Positions 12,110 through 24,290 of a stretch of DNA of 64,000 bases are shown piece after piece. The DNA lies in contig JACATO010000648.1 in assembly GCA_018389105.1 (NCBI GenBank), positions 1,178,001 to 1,242,000 of the forward strand, in the 5' to 3' direction. How positions within the stretch are numbered: position 1 is the first letter of the stretch; every line of letters starts with the position of its first letter. The translations under genes and the position numbers were made by a program. This DNA is from Nautilus pompilius (taxonomy: Eukaryota > Mollusca > Cephalopoda > Nautilida > Nautilidae). The notes beneath the pieces were generated by a model. It was given only the letters and a program-made list of their open reading frames with translations. It was not told the DNA's origin and ran no database searches.

Positions 12110-13124
12110 CTAGTCCCATTCGAAGTAGGCCCCTTGTGCCTCCACACACTTAGTCTAGTGATCCTTCCACTGTTTGAAGCATATCTGGAATGCTTTTTCC
12201 GAAATGGCTCTCAGTTCCGCCGTCGCATTCCGCATGATGTCCTCTTGACTCTCAAAGTGGGAGCCTTTCAGTAGCATCTTCATTTTTGGGAACAACCAGA
12301 AGTCAGAAGGAGCCATGTCTGGAGAGTAGGGAGCCTGGCGAATGAGCAAAATGCCTTTCTTTGCCAAGAAACCTTGGATCAGCTGCCAGTTTTGCGAGGC
12401 CCACAGATCTGGTCTCTTGCACTGAACTGCATCACGAAGACGTCGGAGGACTTCCTGATACTACTCCTTTGTAACTGTTTGTCCTTCTGGTGTGTATTCG
12501 TGATGCACAATGCCTCGGTAGTCGAAGAAAACAGTCAGCATCACCTTGATTTTGCTCCGGACCTAACATGCTTTTTTGGATCTTGGTAACGTTGAGTGCT
12601 TCCACTGTGATGACTGAGCTTTGGTTTCCTGGTCGTACCCGTACACCCACATCTCATCTCCAGTTATCACGGTATTCTGGAACTCAGGATCCCTGTTGGC
12701 AGTATCCAGCAGGTCCTGCGCAACCTCAAGACGAAGTTGTTGTTGTTCCTGAGAAAGCACCTTAGGCACAAATTTCGCTGCCACTCTGCGCAAGCCCAAA
12801 TCCTCCTTTAAAATTGCATGTGCAGAATCTTTACTGATCCCAACCTCTTCACCAATTTCCCGCACCGTCAAACAACGATCCTCCATTATCAAGGTCCACA
12901 CTTTCTGGATAACTGCATTGTGGTTTGTTGCCGACCTCCCAGAACACTGGTCACACTCCATCGATGTGCGGTCATCTTTGAACCTGTTGTACCATTCTTT
13001 TATTTGGGTAACACCCATGGCATTGTCACCAAAAGCCTGTTGAATTTTGTGAATTGTTTCCGCTTGGGTATCCAAGCTTTTGTCAAAACTTGATGCAAGA
13101 TCGTTGCTCCACACATTCCATCAT
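12110..13124 (-). pseudogene. Mariner transposase, lacking the second catalytic Asp
   Basis: The start is taken at ATGATGGAATGT (13124 downward), matching MMECVEQRS of copy 1. Defects: TGA at 13085-13083 in the first helix-turn-helix (C to * relative to copy 1); a 2-bp deletion near 13070; TAG at 12565-12563 after SKKAC (Q to *); and a 36-bp in-frame deletion at about 12381-12387 that removes HHDNAPAHSSQL and so the second Asp of the DD34D triad. Between these the frame is well kept, for example the second helix-turn-helix VREIGEEVGISKDSAHAIL and the first catalytic block VITGDEMWVYGYD. The C-terminal part (12155-12367) keeps YSPDMAPSDFWLF. The protein is certainly dead. Confidence 0.94.
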
Positions 13125-13305
13125 CACGGGCGAAATGAAAATGTGATGAGTAAGTAGTACAGCAACTCACACACTGGCTGCCTGACAGCGACTGACGCAT
13201 CCAGCAAGCCTGCCAAAAACCATGCATACGCATGAAGGCATGCGGCTCCACTATGCACACTTTTGCCTCCCTAACATTACTTCCCATGGGAAAAAATAAA
13301 AGTCT

Positions 13306-13327
13306 GATACTTTTTCGACAGACCTCG
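13306..13327 (-). repeat. Right TIR of mariner copy 2
   Basis: A 22-bp terminal inverted repeat followed by TA at 13328-13329. The same end, with one or two substitutions, terminates copy 1 (at 1132) and copy 3 (at 61649). Confidence 0.95.
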
Positions 13328-13329
13328 TA

Positions 13330-14837
13330 TATGCCGGTAATTGCCATGTGGTGTGTCACAGCATTTTTGTTTGTTATAAAAACCATATCTAACTTACTCT
13401 GTCATAATCACAGATGTTAAACATTTCGGCATTCTGCAATAATGAAATGTTACCTGTCTTCAAGATTAGGAGAGGGGGGAAAGCTACGTTCAGTAAGTTT
13501 GGTTTTGTAGACCTATATTGTGCAGTATTTTAACATTTTAGTAAAAAAGGATTGGATTAAACAGAAACCATTGAAAGAGGGTTCTGTTGTTTTTTTATTA
13601 AAGGAGGTATTTGGATCTGGAATGCTCTAAGAGCAAAAGGTATAAGTATTCACTATTCATTTCAAGAAGCAGGTAGATAAAATGTCTAAAAGGTAGGTGT
13701 GTGTGTGTGAGAGAGAGATAGAGATAAAGCTAGAGCTAAGTGAGATGGCTTTTTGCTGTTTGTAACCACTATATGAAATTGTACCACCTTCAACACTCAT
13801 GTATTGCCATTTAAGATATCATTTTGTCCAGATAACCACTTTTATTTGACTCCACAGGAATGAATATCTTCGACAAGTGTTTGGAACCATCAGCAATGAC
13901 ATTTAGTGATATTATGGTCAAGAGTATGTTCCATCAAGATTACTCAAGATATCTATATATGGGCAAGCCATTTGCCTAATGTAATTTGAAGCATGGAAAA
14001 GACAGTTGATAATAAGGGCAGGTATTGCTTATTGATTTCTATTGTCATCTAAGGAAACCTAATTAAATAGGGCTACAGAAATGTTTAAAACAGCTTGTTG
14101 AAAATTCTTATGCTATTTTTATATGAACTCAGAAGCTATGTTTGTCTAACATTCACAAGAAGAAACTAGTTCAGAAAAAAGTCTTAGAATGAATAGTATT
14201 ATGACGATCTTTTGCATGGCGGACATAAGTGGCATTGGTACATGCCATTTGACTGTATGAGCTGATTACTCACTAGTTGTGCCAGCACACAGATTAATTT
14301 ATATAAAACAATCTTTTTGTTCATGAGTTGCTGAAAATACTCTTGAAGTTGTTTAAATTAAAAATGAATTATTTTTTTAATCTTATACAATTTATATGTA
14401 CAACTCTCTTTTAAGCAATATTTTAGAAGAGTAGTAAAAATTCTAATTTTTGCAGATTACTTTTAATACTGGCAGGAGCTATGTTAAGTGTGGAACCAGT
14501 TCTATAATTTAATATGTGGATTCTAGTTGAGATATGAAAAATGCTTGGTTGCTTTTATAAAGATCTGTTAAAAATTTTACAGTAAAACTCTGAAGCATTT
14601 TAGAAGAATTTGAGAAGGATTCATAAACATTGAGAAGAAAATAGTGGTAGTAATATACAGCAAAAGCTTGTCTCATATTCATGTTTGTTGCTTCATTCTT
14701 TAGCAACAAAGTAAGAGTTAGTGTCAGCAGTTTCTACTACAGGAAGAGTCAAAGTCACATACCAGCAATGCCTTTCCTTTGTATCCATCCTCATGCGAGT
14801 CATGCATGTTTGCATGCCATGAGAAGTACGATCCTAC
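13330..14837. other. AT-rich stretch, probably intron of the teneurin gene
   Basis: It contains a GT/GA-rich run (about 13697-13722) and otherwise AT-rich sequence. It begins immediately downstream, in gene direction, of the teneurin exon donor. No second exon was recognised. Confidence 0.5.
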
Positions 14838-14840
14838 CCT
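14832..14840 (-). promoter_or_regulatory. 5' splice site of the teneurin exon
   Basis: Minus strand AGG|GTAGGA, intron starting at 14837. It is chosen because teneurin similarity stops exactly here and the phase is 0. A stronger-looking alternative, CTG|GTATGT, lies 75 nt further on (intron from 14762) and is also phase 0. It would add 25 residues with no family resemblance. Confidence 0.6.
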
Positions 14841-15085
14841 CATTCTGTGCCCAATCCTTTCAATCAAATCACTTTGTTTAGTTCGGCCTACTCGTCGCAA
14901 ATAGAACCGCCATTCTAGCCGATGAATATATGTATTTGGTACAATGACTTTCCGTTTAAAGTGCATTCTGTGTTCTCGTTCTAGAATAGGATGACCACCA
15001 GTTTCCATAGCAACAGTTAAGTTGGTTGGAAAAACCACCACAACAGCGCCATCTGGTAAATAGGTGACTTTTGTTTGCACAGAAC
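14838..15085 (-). CDS. Ten-m/Ten-a: Teneurin (Ten-m/Ten-a family) internal exon
   Basis: Teneurins are type II transmembrane cell-adhesion receptors. Their large extracellular YD-shell partners with latrophilins and with other teneurins in neuronal wiring. This 248-nt exon (2 nt of a split codon plus 82 codons) encodes, in order, TKVTYLPDGAVVVVF, LTVAMETGGHPILE, KRKVIVP, LEWRFYLRR and IGHRMR. In vertebrate teneurins the same order is seen in the shell region: a LPSG.. segment, an ALETVPHPIL-like segment, a KRKVTLP-like segment, an EWR motif and GRKLRV just before NGRNLL (recognised from family knowledge, not searched). On the minus strand the exon follows a pyrimidine-rich tract ending TTTGTAG. 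Homology ends at AGG with a donor GTAGGA, phase 0. The open frame runs on to 14724, but that tail has no teneurin resemblance. No other exon is in the window. The paralogue cannot be told. Confidence 0.85.
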
Positions 15086-15110
15086 CTACAAATGGAGAAA
15101 AAAGACAAGT
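15086..15110 (-). promoter_or_regulatory. 3' splice site of the teneurin exon
   Basis: Read on the minus strand, a near-continuous pyrimidine tract (CTTGTCTTTTTTCTCC) leads to ATTTGTAG, and the exon begins GTTCTGTG at 15085. The tract and the AG make this a strong acceptor. The intron phase here would be 1, because two exon bases complete a split codon. Confidence 0.8.
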
Positions 15111-17081
15111 GTCATGTTAAAACACAGTATAATAGTAATACACTGCAAACAATACTGATACTACTTAATTTCATGCATCATCTTGTTTGTTAGTTACCTC
15201 TGAAGCAAGCAGCAAAAACAAACATAGAGAACGTTTTCAGCCAGTGAGTATCAAAATATTATAACAAATTGTAGTAGATGCATTACATTTTACAGAGGTT
15301 ACAGATGGAAGTCAAGGAGAGAGTACACCATGCAATCATTAGTTAGTCAGTCAGTGTATGGTATTAATATCCAAACACAGCACCTACTGGTCACCCACAT
15401 CACATGCTGATTGTTAAGCATTCTTTGGTTGACCATGCCATTTTTTTCACATGCCGTGCATGTAAATGCATTAAAAAAAAACATGCTAAAAATATACTTT
15501 TCAAATTAAATTTAATGATGATTTATAATAAAAATCTGAAACTGTCAATAATAGCAGTATTTCAATTAAAAATTACCACCATTATACTTTGTTGTTGTTG
15601 GTGAGAGATGAAAACTATTTATAAAATTAAAAAAAAAACAAACAAAATAGTTGATTCAGTCTCATCAATGAGATGAGAGAAGTCAGTCTGTCAGCAACAC
15701 AAAGAAATGAAAGTGAAAAGTAAAAAAGGAATACTGAAAAAGTTTGTTATAAACTAAACATTGTCCACTAAAACAGAACAAAGCAAAACAAATGATTAAA
15801 TTATGATATATTTAATTTTCAAAAGAATATTCTTTATAAAATTGGGTTTAATACAATGTAATTTTACTTTTCATGAAGAGCGTTGTTATTTAAATATTTC
15901 TTATTTTAGCAATGTGATTCATTGTTTTTTAATTGACTAGTGTTTCACAATTAGAAAATGTTATTGTTAGTACTTGAACAAAAAATTTTGAAAATTTCTA
16001 ATGAAATAGATTTTCGTTTATTTATCTACTAAGTTTCTTTGCATTGTAACTAATATTATAGTCAGATACATTAAGCTATTTTCATGCAACAAAAAATTCT
16101 TTTATACAAGTTTAGAATTGAAAATAATGCAAAATTGTTTTATTGGAATATATTTTTGATATATCTTGTCTCACCAATCGATTTGTTAAGAGAAGTAAAA
16201 TTAATTGTTTTGGAGGAAAACAATATAACGTGTGTTTGTAAACATAATCTAATGGATTTTGAGGCATCAAATTTTACCTGATATGATTGAGTTGATCCAT
16301 AGCACAATTTATCTTCCCTTATTAAAAGTCATACTTGTTCTAACAGTTAGTTTCATGCAATTTTGTTCTAAACTCATTTGAAATTCCTTGTATTTTTGTT
16401 TTAAAAAATTTGATCTCTAATATTGTGTACACCTAGAAGTGGCATTTACTTGCATCTTTTTAGATTGTTTTACTAAAAGTCTTTGGGATCCAAAGGTACA
16501 CATTTTGAATAAATACAAATTTAAAGTAAACTTTTTGTCTTGCCATCAGATTAAGTGGATATTAGATGTTAATGTTTTTTCACCATCTTATTTGAAGACG
16601 AATGGTAAGCCAGGCTTGCCGTGATATATTCTGAAGCAGGACTTAATGTAAAAACTTTTATTTACATCAGCTCTCTTACTGCTCTACATTTATTTGGATA
16701 AATCTATTGACACAGGTAATACCTTAGTCTACAAGCTAAGATAAAGTGAATTAATGGAGCCATTTTAGTAGACAAAAATTATATTTTTGATGCTGACTGG
16801 AAGGTGTACAGACATAAAAACATGTTAAAGTTATGCCAATAAAGCTGATTGTTTGTTAAAAATTTTTAAGGAAACAACCTACAAATTTTAAAATGTTAAT
16901 AAGTATTAGATACATTTTTTAAAATCAAAATATTTTAAGCTACACAGTATTCTTAGCACACACAATATGCGTCTTTGGCAGCCTTTTCCTTGTAGCCCAT
17001 AACCTGGTGGGTGTGCATATTATCCAGCTTGGGTCCACTGCTATTATTAAAGCAACAGCAATCAGATCCTACTCAGCATAG

Positions 17082-17082
<1 letters not shown>

Positions 17083-17121
<39 letters not shown>
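17083..17121. repeat. (AC)n microsatellite
   Basis: About 39 bp of uninterrupted AC dinucleotides, following a GC-richer island. Confidence 0.98.
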
Positions 17122-17123
<2 letters not shown>

Positions 17124-17489
17124 TAGGGTAAGAGTATTACAAAGTCATTTCCTTTTCTTACATGTTAACTGTTAGTAAAACATTGTTAAAGTAAGCTTGA
17201 AGTCATTTAAAAATAATTCTTTATAAAGAGAAAAGTATATTAACTGAACACTGCAGTTGATAGGTTATGAAGAATTATTTTCTGACATAAAATAATTAAA
17301 TTATAATTGAGGAGTTTTTTACATCTTGTATTTCAAAGAAAAGATCTCTGCATTCCTTTAATTAAATCTGACAAATGATTAGATCAAAATACCAAAAAAA
17401 TATATAAATACATTTCTTACATTTTAAATAAATTTGGTGTGAAAATGTAATTTCCATATTACTTTGACAACTGTATATGTAAATTCTGA

Positions 17490-17510
17490 TAATAATAATA
17501 ATAATAATAA
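17490..17510. repeat. (TAA)n microsatellite
   Basis: About seven uninterrupted TAA/AAT units. Confidence 0.95.
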
Positions 17511-20156
17511 GGAAAAAGGAGAAACTATACTATAGTTAATATCTGGGGGACATATATAGACAACTGACAGCAACATGGTGACTTAACCCTAGGCAACAGT
17601 GTGAGCAAAATGGCAGGCCCTTGTCAGTTATCCAAAGGGACTATAATTAAATTATTGATACAAAGTAAATTTTGTTAATTATAAAGATAATATGACATGT
17701 TTCCCATTATTCAATATAACCACTACCAAATGGTATCTGATTATCATCTTATATTAAATTTAAAATAGTTACAGTAGACGAGTAAATTAATATTGGTTTG
17801 TTAGATATCCACTTGCATTAATAAATGCAATACATTTTTAGACCTTCAAATTTTAGTTACCATTGATGCATTAAAAAGCATTTAAGTTATAATTTATTAC
17901 AATTATTTTCCCTTATACATTATTTTTGCTACTAAATTTTGCTTAATCAGGCGTAAGAATAAAAACAAATCTGAAGCACTTCTGAAACCCCCCCTCCTGT
18001 AAAGTTACATTAAGCAAGGTTTTTCTCTTGCACTACCTATTTTGTAAATATTAACAGTTTTAATAAAGCAAGGAACTGTCTTTTCATTTAAAAACTATAT
18101 AGATGCAGTGATTTATTATTTATTTATTTAAATGAGACTTTTGGACATTGGCAGTACGAATGTATGAAGAAATATGTCACAAAAAGTAGCAGTCTTTTTA
18201 AAAATTGTTTTAGTATTGTAAACAAATGGTCTGCATAAATTAACTAAGAAACTCTGAATTAACAAAAAAACAAAACTCTTTTTATTATGCAGGGCCTGTG
18301 ACTAGGCAAAGAAAGAATGAACCTCAGTGTAATGCATAAATGTTTTGTTTGCTTTGTTGTAGTGAAACATTGGATATTCCAACAAGTATCCTCCACTTAA
18401 AAATAATATTGGAATAAATTATTATTTTGTAACAAGGTTGTAAATTATCTGATGGAATTATGTCTATAACCCAAGGTATAAAAGAATTAGAAATTTTGCA
18501 TTTAGAGAGAGAGAAAAAAAAAGCATATAGGTGCTCATTTTAATGTTTTATTTCCTATAAACTGAAAATTGCAGAAACTATTTATCTGATAATTATGAGT
18601 GATCATCTTTAAATTGTGCAAATGACATCAACCTACAAAAACGAATACCACAAATGAAAATTTTTTAATGACTCAAAATTTACTAACATACAAAATTTTG
18701 ACTAAAGTAGTGAGAATTTCCTGGATGCAGCAAATCTGTGCCATCTTAAAATTGCTTCTATATTTACTAGGGAAGCATTTCCATTTTTTTCTCACTACAT
18801 ATCAGATGTCAGTGTCTGCCTGCATATTAAATATATTAGACATGTGATAATCATTTAACATTCTCTATTTTAGTAAATTTGCTTTATATAAATAAAGTCT
18901 TGAGAATATTCTGAAAATTTACAGCTTTTGATTTTCAGTTAGTTTGTGGATACTTTATTATATATAGAGCTGACATGGAGCTGAGTAATACAGAAGATTT
19001 TGATTAATCACACTATTGCCTATACAAGGATCCATTGGGGAGTGAAATATGGCTACCATTATCAATGCCCTTTTCAATTTTGTTTTTCTTGCATTTTGAT
19101 GCCTATGTTTTACTTTTTTTGAACTGCTGACTGCTATTATCTTTGCATAATTAGCAATTAAATCGTATTCTCAATTGAGTAAATATATGCCTAAAAAGAA
19201 TTAAAGGAAACCTCTCTATAGTTACTATACATGGCAGCACAAACAGATTTTATTCTTGATTATCATTTTTTGCTAATGATTTCTTGGTTCTTATCTAAAG
19301 TTCTATCCAAATGAGGCAGACTAAATGATCATTTTGATGTTATTTATATAGAAAATGTAAAACAAGATAGGCAAAATTGGAAGATGTAATAAACATTTTT
19401 TTTTGCAAAAGTCATTTCAACCAATTCCCTATTTTATGGTATACAGTATAGTCCACACATTTTATATTTGCCACCTACGTAGTATTATGGAGAATTTCAA
19501 GGAAATGGAACATAATGGATAAGACTACCTACCCATCCTAGATAACTTAAAGAGTGGGCCTAGTGTGTGTGTATGCAGTAGGCAAAACATTTCTCTCTGT
19601 TTTCACCAGTGTATTATTGTCTGTCTAAAGTAGTAATCATTTTAGGAAAATGTGAGAAAATTACATGGCATTTAATTTTCTTCATCTGCCCAATGAATAT
19701 TAACATGACAGATGATATTTTCAAACCTATATAGCGATAATGCTGAATGTCGAGCCTTATTACTCAGATGTGAGCATTCAGACATGGTACATATTCTTAC
19801 TGTAGCTAGACTTAATGGAACAAACTCTCATTAGTATTGTGCCAATTGCTTGGCAATCTTATTGAAGGAGGAAGTCAGAGGTGCTCATAAACACTTAACC
19901 ATGTCGTTTGCAGCAACCAGTCAGGAAATGATTTCATCTTAGTAAATTAGAACATGTTCCTGGCTGGTGAGCCCTGTCATCTTAATGTCAGGAAATATCT
20001 GCTTTGTGGATAAAAGCTACTGGAATATCAGAAATACCAGTGGCTGACCATAAACAATAAATGGCTGAAATCACTGATGTAAACTATACAAATGTGATTA
20101 ATTCTTTTTTTACGTTTTTTATTTTTAGTTTTACAAGCATTTTTGAAAATGGTTTG

Positions 20157-20181
20157 ACACACACACACACACACACACACA
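20157..20181. repeat. (AC)n microsatellite
   Basis: About 25 bp of uninterrupted AC dinucleotides. Confidence 0.97.
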
Positions 20182-23100
20182 AATTGTCTAACTACACTTG
20201 CTATAATTAGTTTACTTCTGTAAATATTGTTGTACTGAACTTGTTAAATTGTTTAGTTTATTCAAAATGGAACCTAAACTGATTTAATTTTTCTATCAAA
20301 ATCTTCAGGTAAGCTTTCACACCCCCCAACCAACATTAAAAAAAAAAATCTGAAAAATCTTTTGTTTTTTTCCAGTATCTCCAGGTCCTTTAAAAAATCT
20401 ATCTACACACACTAAGGGAAAAAACAAACAAACAATGTAGCAGTTTTTAATGGTCAAATCAATCCTTTTCATCATCATGTCTGCTTTATTAACAGTTAAA
20501 ATACATTGGTCTTCATATTTTATACTTTTGTAATAACTACCCGTAAATCTTTCATTCCATTCACACATTATAACAAAATTGTATTGAATTCAGTTTTCCA
20601 CTTGCCTGGCCCATTTTGTCTAATAGCTTTCTTAGAGTAATCTAAAATCTGTCTCTATTGTTGACTTTAATTTGATTATTAAATATTAACTACCAAAAAT
20701 GTCAGCTATTGTAGATATAAAATTAGTTTTATTTATTGTTTTTGTTAGATAAGTGATAGTTGGAGATTGTTACTGATTTTAAGAAATTATGGGGGCTCTA
20801 TATTGCTTAAATAGTTCCTAGAACACTAGATCGAAATTTTTGGTGTAAAAGTTTAGATTAAGATTGTTTAATGAAAAATGTGAAAAAACTATGAAAGAAA
20901 ATTGTTGACTTTGTTAGTAATGTTTGTTTTTTTCCTCTTAAGATGATACATTTTCTGTCATTTTATTTTGAAAAGGGCAAATTTGTAGAATTTGTGAATA
21001 TGCAATTTTCATTTATCTGTCCATAGTTAAAATCTGTTAATGAAAAAGCAGAAATTCTAAGTGTATTATAATTTACTAGATTACTAATCCAGGAAATTAA
21101 ATAATCACTAAAAGAAAAGTTAATTTTGATTATTTTCTTTTTTTTTTTAATAAATGCAACCAAAAACATAGTGTTATGTACATGATTACTTTTCTTGACA
21201 TAAAAAGCTACCATATATGTATATCAACTTGATGGATTATTAAAGTATTTACTAGAACTCTATTGAATTTATCAGAAATGAAATAATCATATTTAATTAT
21301 TAAAAGCATGTCTGTATTTGCTTATTTTACAAAAATGATGTAACATTTATTTTAGAGTCAAAATGTTCTTTTATAAAATAATTGTTTGTTAACCATCCTG
21401 ATATATTATTGAGACTTAGTACCTGAATTTCAAGGTTCATTTATATTTTACATTCTTGCTAGAGAATTTAGGTAAGAAAGAATGAAATTACAAATCATAT
21501 GTACATCAGTAAATTTTCCAAAAATGCTTATGAAATAATAATCCTAAAAGATAAGTTCACACATAATATTAAATCATTAAATAATTATTACATTAATAAA
21601 GAATGTGAAATGGCATTCATGAATAGCAATCTCTAAATCTTTAAAAGTTTATTTCTGAAACAAATTTAGCTGCCAATAAAATTGGTTTGTACAATACAAA
21701 TGTGATTAAAATCTTCCTTTTATGGGTGAAGTTGTTGATGCTATTTAGGTTTTCTTTTCTAGAAGTTTTTGAGCTTTCACTTATTTGAAAGTAAATAAAT
21801 GTCATTGGTAAAAATGCAGAACTGAATGTTGACTAACTACCAGAAGGCAGTACAAAATCACTTCAAATTTAAATAAGGTCTAATTTTTTATTCATTTATT
21901 AGAACAAATGACCATTTAAGGAGGATAATTGGAAAAAAATTTTTAATGAGTTTAAATAAAATTGTTGCAGGTTTTCAACAAAAGAACTAGTAGTCTTGTA
22001 TTTCACTAGATTTCTTAAGACACCCTATTCATTACGAATTTAATATACCCTATGTTGCTGCTTATTTAAAATATTGAAATGGGTTAGTAAAAAATAGACA
22101 GATTTTGTTAGAAACAACTTTGATATTAATAAACCTACATAATTCAGAGCTTAGTCAAGATACATGCTTGCCAACATTACATAATGATCTACTGAATTAA
22201 AATATCCCAATAAAAGAAAAGGACATCTTTATCATAACTTCTACTATAGTTTACAAATATAATTTCAGAGAATGAGAGTTAGTGTTAACTTACAGAAGCT
22301 GTAACTAGCTACAGAATCTATCTATACAGTAGCACAAAGAATAATCTGATATTAGGATTCTTTGTCATCTCATATCAATAAAGCTACTTAGTGGCATATA
22401 GCAATAAAGTCTGTGGTGGAACAATGAAATAACAGTGACAGACAGTGCTGACATTTTACAATAAAAGGGAATGAATGGATAATGACTTTTTCAAAGTGTT
22501 TATTTTATCTTAAATGATTTTAAGACAGGATTCTTCATAAATGATCTTCAATTTAGAATTTTTCAAATGAATGAGGAATATTTATGGTGAATATATTGAT
22601 TAAATCAATAACTTTCATGTATGTGTGCACTAAAAGAAGTTTAAATCAAAAAAAAATTTTCTATAATAAATTAAACTATTTAATTGTAATGTCAACATTT
22701 TTACCTACAATAATCAAACCAGTTTAGAACTTTAAAAGATGGGTTAAGTTAATAATGCTTTTCAACAAAATAAATACAAACTGTTTTTCATACTTTTCAA
22801 TACAGATAAGTAAATGCAAATGATTTGCTTTAAGGAGAAACCAAATTTGGATATTATTTTTGAATGAGCTGTATTCAATGCTAGTAATAAAATGCACTGG
22901 ACTAGACTTTACTAGTTATAATTACTTAATATGTCTAGGGAACTTTCAAGTCAAGTGATGACTAAGTTTTAGAGGGCAATCTTTTAAAATTGACATTTTT
23001 ATAACAATTGACTTTTCTAGATTTTAATAATAAGCAGGAAATCTTGTTAGCATATGATATCTCCCTTTATGTTTATAGAAATGACTTTCTTTCACTTTAT

Positions 23101-23449
23101 GAATACATGCACATAATACAAATGATAGGAACAAGGAATGCTTAGTTTTTTTTTTTTTCAAAATTATTTGTACTGTGGTATCAAGTTAATTTGTATTAAG
23201 GAAGGAAAAAAACTAGCTAGTGACCAACAATTTACAAACACAATGGAAATGTTTCTCTGAAGTAAAGACTCTTTGTTTCAAAATCAGTTAAACATTTGCA
23301 TTAGTTATTTGTATTTACATACAGTTCCATGGCATATAAATTTGCCCTTTACTGCCAAAAATTTACATATTTCAGGTCTGATTATGTGTATATTGAATAT
23401 CACAACAACAAAAACAGATAGATCGTACAATATTTCTCCTTTTATATAA

Positions 23450-24290
23450 GGTTGTGTTATAGGCTAATCAGAGCGAGGCCAGATCCAAAGGACAATTATC
23501 TCAGTCTTGATATGTCCCATGGATCTGTGGCCAATATCACAGTTTCCTGAAGGGAATGTCACTGTCTAGCAAAGTGATCAGGTATGCCCTTAACAGAGAT
23601 AAGACTGTGCCATTACTCTCCACATCCATATACTGTCAAGATTTTTAGCTGACATTGCCCATGCAACAAATTAATCAAAGAATGGTGCAGTATTATATCC
23701 ACCAACTTAGCTACAGAGGATATTGTAGCACTTAAGAATGCCCATTGTTCAATATGAATAAAATGCCCTGAAGGATCTGGACATAGGACAGGACATGTCT
23801 GAAAAGCCCCAGAAGTACTGGCAGTTGTAGTCCTACCTAATAAATCCAGATTTCAGGAATCATGTTTAGAGGTTGTACCTGTGTTTGGAAAAGATATAAC
23901 AAAGACCTGCAATCCTAGTATCATACGCCCATGGCCAAGTATGGTGAAGAGACAGAATTGGTATTTGTTGAAGGAAATCTTAATTCTGCTGAGTATGTGT
24001 CTTTAACATGGCAATCTCTTACCAGTGTACCAACAGGATGTAATAAGATTTAATGCACATTTTCTTCAGAGGATAGCACTACATGTCAACTCTTTCATGT
24101 GACCACAGTCTAGACAAGGAATAATGGCATCCATCTTACTCCTGGATGCCCGAAAGCCTTAACATGAATCTGAATGAACATCTGTGAGAATATCTGGATT
24201 GTCACCAGAGACTTTTGTGTCGCAAAAGGTGGCTTGAACTGGTACTAACACAGTTTAATAACTGTTAGTATTTTTATTATGACAGGGCAC
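23450..24290 (+). mobile_element. Tc1-like transposon relic, heavily decayed
   Basis: A GC-richer island with scattered Tc1 features on the plus strand. Near 23470-23545, LSLDMSHGSVANI resembles the first helix-turn-helix. Near 23828-23855, VVLPNKSRFQ resembles the block around the first catalytic Asp. Near 24149-24195, SLNMNLNEHL followed by a stop and EYLDCHQR corresponds to the SPDxNxxEHxW box that carries the last acidic residue. Several frameshifts and stops lie between. The terminal repeats are not clear, so the limits are approximate. Confidence 0.5.

Larger units (their letters stand above)
12040..13327 (-). mobile_element. Mariner element, copy 2, full length with intact TIRs
   Basis: The element is 1288 bp, the expected size for mariner. 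Both ends are visible and flanked by TA (12038-12039 and 13328-13329), the duplicated target. The first 22 bp (12040-12061) are the exact reverse complement of the last 22 bp (13306-13327) and begin CGAGGTCTGTCGAAAAAG. The transposase lies on the minus strand and is defective (separate entry). With perfect ends the copy could still be mobilised in trans by a working transposase of the same family. It is 1.5 kb from the teneurin exon and, if that gene model is right, sits in the downstream intron. Confidence 0.96.
15111..23449. other. Long AT-rich intron-like stretch
   Basis: About 8.3 kb upstream, in gene direction, of the teneurin exon. I see no coding exon and no classifiable TE. A less AT-rich island at about 16950-17080, ending in an AC microsatellite, and another at about 19700-20050 may be old unnamed repeats. 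There is a poly-C run near 17988-17994 and a C run near 20321. Confidence 0.5.

Noticed and set aside
14724-14837. C-terminal extension of the teneurin open frame (SYFSWHANMHDSHED...)
   Set aside because: No teneurin resemblance beyond the AGG|GTAGGA donor. Treated as intron read-through, with the alternative donor noted as a finding.
16950-17080. GC-richer island before the AC microsatellite
   Set aside because: Short frames on the minus strand gave no motif. It could be an old repeat end but I cannot support a class.
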